This document shows positions 32,750-35,832 of a DNA stretch of 35,832 bases, piece by piece; within the stretch, counting starts at the first letter, position 1, and every line of letters starts with the position of its first letter. Source of the stretch: Welwitschia mirabilis. Its lineage: Eukaryota > Gnetophyta > Gnetopsida > Welwitschiales. The stretch is from assembly GCA_051453625.1 (NCBI GenBank), contig JBOZIK010000001.1:26177372-26213203 (forward strand), given 5' to 3'. The position numbers were made by a program, and so were the translations under genes. The notes beneath the pieces are model-generated. The model saw only the letters and a list, made by a program, of their open reading frames with translations. It had not been told where the DNA came from and did no database searches.

Positions 32750-33010
32750 TTTTTTGTTTCAATTGCTAAGAAGATTTTCTCAGTTTTTCCCTTTCCCCTT
32801 AAGCATTTGGTATTACAATAAAGATGAACTATTAGGGTTCTTTAATGAAAATTAATTGTAATATTATAGTTAATTAGAAAAAACATTCCTAAGATGGCTT
32901 CATAGTTACCAATTATAAGGATATAAAATGTGTCTTTAAACTTAAGATTTTAGATTGAGAATATTATCAATCTTCCTATTTTATTTTGTAAGAGGGTATT
33001 TCATCCTACA
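32750..33010 (-). pseudogene. Ty3/gypsy protease C-terminal remnant, element B
   Basis: On the minus strand YEAILGMFFLINYNITINFH (near 32920) matches the FDVILGMDWLxxYxAxIDxxxKxV that ends gypsy proteases. It is followed by a linker in which FSKIFEEIINLSPK and HAIDLIP recall the F-x-D-x-F-x-E-x-L-x-x-L-P-P and H-x-I-x-L-x-P motifs just before the RT. The active-site DSGA is not visible. Confidence 0.65.
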
Positions 33011-33269
33011 ATATATATGAAAGACTTTAGTTCTTAAAAAGGAATAAAATTTAATTTTTTAAATAAATAAGTGGAGATAAAAGTATGAGACTAAAAAAGA
33101 AGAAATAAAACTTAATAATTCTAAAATAGAAAATTGATTTGTTACTAATCCAATATGGACTATAGAATATACTATTTTTGTATATGGTCCCAAACGTGGT
33201 TGTATTTAAAGTTGATTCTAAGTAGTATAGGCCTAAAGCCTTGCATAGAAAATTCCTAGATTCCTAGAT

Positions 33270-34050
33270 CTATGACCTTTTTTCTTATATTCATGGCAGA
33301 TGATATTACTCTTAAATTTTTTATAACAGGGTTGGTTTCTATTGGTAACAATCTTTATTATTCATCTTATTTGGTTTTTAGATCATCTATTATCTTGTAC
33401 ATTCAAGTAGTATATTTTTTTTTGTAAGATTCCTCAGTGAATTTAGCTTCCAAGATGTGAAGAATGCTTTAGCCCTCAGATTAAAGTATTCTAATCAAAC
33501 TATTAATGAATTGCTTTATTTTTTTTTTTAATACTTCATAAGACATAAGAAATATAACTGATACTCATTGAATGAATGAATTCCTAGAGGTAAGCATTGA
33601 AATATGACCATTTGATCTTTAATAAAATAATTAATAGTAAGCTTCCTTTTTAATTTCTCTATCAAAATCTTTAAGTGATTCTGTCATTACATTTTTATTA
33701 GTATTAAAGCCATCATTCTTATAAATTTATGATGTAAAAGTTAGTAAGATAGATGCATCTTATTCTTGGTGTTGTATTATGAAGTGTGTAGTATTTTTCT
33801 ACTTATTGAGTTATTAACATAACTTCCTCATTAGTTCATGATTTACCTTCATATATTTATAATTAGATCATTTTTTTCAATTTTTTTACTCTCTATTTAT
33901 TCTATTATTAGGTCATTTATTCAATTAGATAAGAATTCTTGAATATTCACTTCTATGTTTAAATGACTTATTTGTAAACTTTGAAGATTATGCTATTAAT
34001 TGAAAGAGTTTTTTTTGAAAGTGGAAGGTTATTCTAGTGGTGCCCATAGG
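33270..34050 (-). pseudogene. Ty3/gypsy gag remnant, element B
   Basis: It is the counterpart of the element A gag. NEEVM and VEKYYTLHNTT...RCIYLTNFYII (about 33840-33720) match the A segments SEEVISWL, KIEKYF and IYATIFLI. The knuckle at 33298-33272 reads CHEYKKKGH: here the first Cys and the His are kept while the second Cys is Tyr, so A and B have lost different ligands and decayed independently. DNA similarity to 23460-24230 is obvious along the segment, including TAATACTTCATAAGA and GTAGGCATTGAAAT/GTAAGCATTGAAAT. Confidence 0.75.
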
Positions 34051-34387
34051 TCATACTTCTTAAATGATTTAGTTGTTTCAAGCATGATATAAGTAAGTTA
34101 ATGTTATTAAAAAGTTCTTAATTTTATAAGTGAACCTCACTTAATTTATTCTTGATAGTATCTATTTGAGAATTCACTCTTGACTTCATGAATCTTTAAT
34201 GTATTCTATATTTCCCTTTTATCATCCAACTTTTTATGGATTTAGTTATCCTCTAAATAGATTCTTTTTTTTTTTCAAAGTCTATTTTATAACCAACATA
34301 ATAGTGGATTAACATTTAGCAACTATTAGGATTGATTGACAACTTACATAACCATCATAACTATTAAAACTATAAAAAATACAAGCA

Positions 34388-35832
34388 ACTATGAGATTAG
34401 GCTTATGGTAGATAAATGTAACATCAGACTAGTGGTGCGTTTTTGTGATGTTAAGCTTAAGGAATAGGTAAGCATGTCATCAGGCCTAGGAAATAGGCAA
34501 GTATGATATTAGGCTTAAGAAATGACTTATATGATAATAGTTCTAGGAAAAACAAGTGTGATGTAAGTCCTAGGATAGAGACAAGTGTGATGCTAGTTTC
34601 TGTTAGTTAAGTATGATGTCAGATAGCAACTACAATGTTAAACTTTTATAACTAAGTGTAACATTAGACTTTAGTTGGTCAAGTGTATGGTTAGACCTCT
34701 GCTAGTCAAGTGTGATGTTATACTTCAACTATAACATTAGAATTTTATAACAAAGTATGACATCGGACTTTAATTAGATAAGTACAATGTTAGGCTTCCA
34801 TGGGTTAAGCATGATGTTAAAATCCAACTATGACATCAGACTTATATGATTAACTATGACATTAAACTTTACTTAAGTAAGTATTATATCTAAACTTCAT
34901 GGATTAATTCAAACTCCAATTGCAATGTTGGACTTTTATGATCAAGTATGGTATTCAACTTCAGTTGGCCAAGTGTGATGTCAGGCCTTCATTGATTAAG
35001 TATGACATCAAACTCCAACTACTACATCAAACTTTAGTTAGATAAGTATAACATTAGGTCTCTGTAAGTCAAGTGTAATGTTGAACTTCATCTATGATGT
35101 CAAATGTCTATGATAAAGTATGACATCAGACTTCAGTTGGTTAAGTGTGATGTTCAGCCTTTGAGGGTTAAAAGTGTAATGTCAAGCTCCAACTATGATA
35201 TTATAATTATATGACTAAGTATGATGATGAGGTATGATGTTGGACCTTTATGGGTTAATTATGATGTTAAACTTCTATGACCAAGTATAACATCATACTT
35301 TAGATTAAGTATGACATTGATCCTTCATGGGTGAAGTGTGATGTTGGAATTTAACTATGATATTAGACTTTTATAACCAAGTGTAATGTTGTACTTCATT
35401 TAATCAAGTACAAAGTTAGACCTTTAGGGGGTTATGACAACATAAGGCTCTAGTCAACTAAGTGCAATGTTAAGCTTCCATATGTCAACTAAAACATCAG
35501 GCTTCAATTAGCCAAGTGTAATGTCAGGCTTGAGGGATCAAGTATAATATCAATCTCAAGTTGGATAAAGTATAATATCAAGCTTCCATCAGTTAAATAT
35601 GACATCAATCTTTGATTAGCCAAGTGTGACATTAAGCTTCAATTAGACAAGTGTGACAAAAAATTTTATAAGGTAATTATGACATAAAGGTGAAGCCCTT
35701 TAAATGCTATGGTGAGTTTTCTGAGGCAACTATAACATTAACAGTAAAATCCTTCAAGTACAACATCACATTTTTTAAGTAATTATAAAAATAAAGATGG
35801 AAGCCTTTAAGGATGATGTCAATTTTTTTAGA
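34388..35832 (-). repeat. Leader tandem array of gypsy element B (99-bp higher-order repeat)
   Basis: At least 1.44 kb, running off the window. Three consecutive higher-order units have exactly the same length: 34609-34707, 34708-34806 and 34807-34905, each 99 bp and each divided 23+22+27+27. The four subunits differ in their tails (CTCCAACT; TTCTATGACC; TTCAGTTGGCC; CCTCCATGGGTT) but share AAGTRTGAYRTYAGR or ATGACATCAGA heads. The flanking zones match element A: GGCCTAGGAAATAGGCAAGT-like units on the gag side (34388-34608) and TGAGTTTTCTGAGGC-like units at the far end (after 35640). The array therefore predates both insertions. Confidence 0.92.

Larger units (their letters stand above)
30945..35832 (-). 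mobile_element. Ty3/gypsy retrotransposon B, 3' part lost, 5' end outside the window
   Basis: On the minus strand the order is leader tandem array (35832-34388), gag (about 34000-33270), protease (33000-32850), RT (32560-32030), RNase H (31900-31380) and integrase zinc region (31160-30945). It has the same gag, knuckle and array as element A and retains the pol that A has lost. It breaks off in the integrase at about 30945, next to a copia fragment, and no 3' LTR is present. Stops in the RT are mainly explained by C-to-T change (for example CGA to TGA). Confidence 0.85.

Noticed and set aside
34388-35832. A protein made of 33-residue repeats (99 bp is divisible by three)
   Set aside because: The consensus higher-order unit contains stops in all six frames, and subunit lengths of 22 and 23 shift frame inside each unit.

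Overview
This window looks like intergenic DNA from a large, repeat-rich plant genome. It is very AT-rich and shows no intact cellular gene. What can be recognised is a layered set of decayed retroelements: Ty1/copia and Ty3/gypsy LTR elements with initiator-Met-type primer sites (TGGTATCA...), a non-LTR (LINE) element, a DUF4283/zinc-knuckle-like fragment and a probable tRNA-derived SINE. I cannot name the species. Much of the damage looks like C-to-T change on both strands (CGA to TGA, CAA to TAA, TGY to TAY, catalytic GAY to AAY). That fits old methylated DNA and a genome that removes dead elements slowly.

Layout: 1-384 (-) is an uninterrupted, truncated reading frame, the only healthy-looking coding sequence, with a CpG-rich dyad-bearing tandem repeat upstream of it (574-1665, broken by a 622-bp gap). 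1853-3390 (-) is a copia gag remnant with primer site. 3392-7550 is mostly unassigned, with a degenerate short repeat (4340-4625) and an isolated plus-strand primer site (5866). About 7790-9620 (+) is a copia gag-protease-integrase remnant. 9630-16200 is almost featureless apart from a tRNA-like/poly(A) SINE candidate (15717-15830, -). 16230-16640 (+) resembles a DUF4283 zinc-knuckle protein. 18480-20690 (-) is a LINE with endonuclease and reverse transcriptase. 21827-26855 (-) is an LTR-bounded, internally deleted Ty3/gypsy element (element A). 26856-30230 is mostly unassigned. About 30380-30900 (+) is a copia reverse transcriptase fragment. 30945-35832 (-) is a second, window-truncated gypsy element of the same family (element B) with integrase zinc region, RNase H, RT, protease and gag.

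The most unusual observation is that gypsy elements A and B both carry a long noncoding tandem array in the leader, between the primer site and gag. Its core is a higher-order repeat of about 99 bp made of four unlike subunits (23+22+27+27 bp). Each subunit carries one degenerate octamer of the TGATGTCA/TGACATCA type, the two single-deamination products expected from the palindrome TGACGTCA, a bZIP/CRE-type site. The intact reading frame at the left edge is likewise preceded by a repeated CpG-rich dyad. This raises the possibility that repeated ACGT-core or dyad leader arrays are a recurring feature of LTR elements in this genome.
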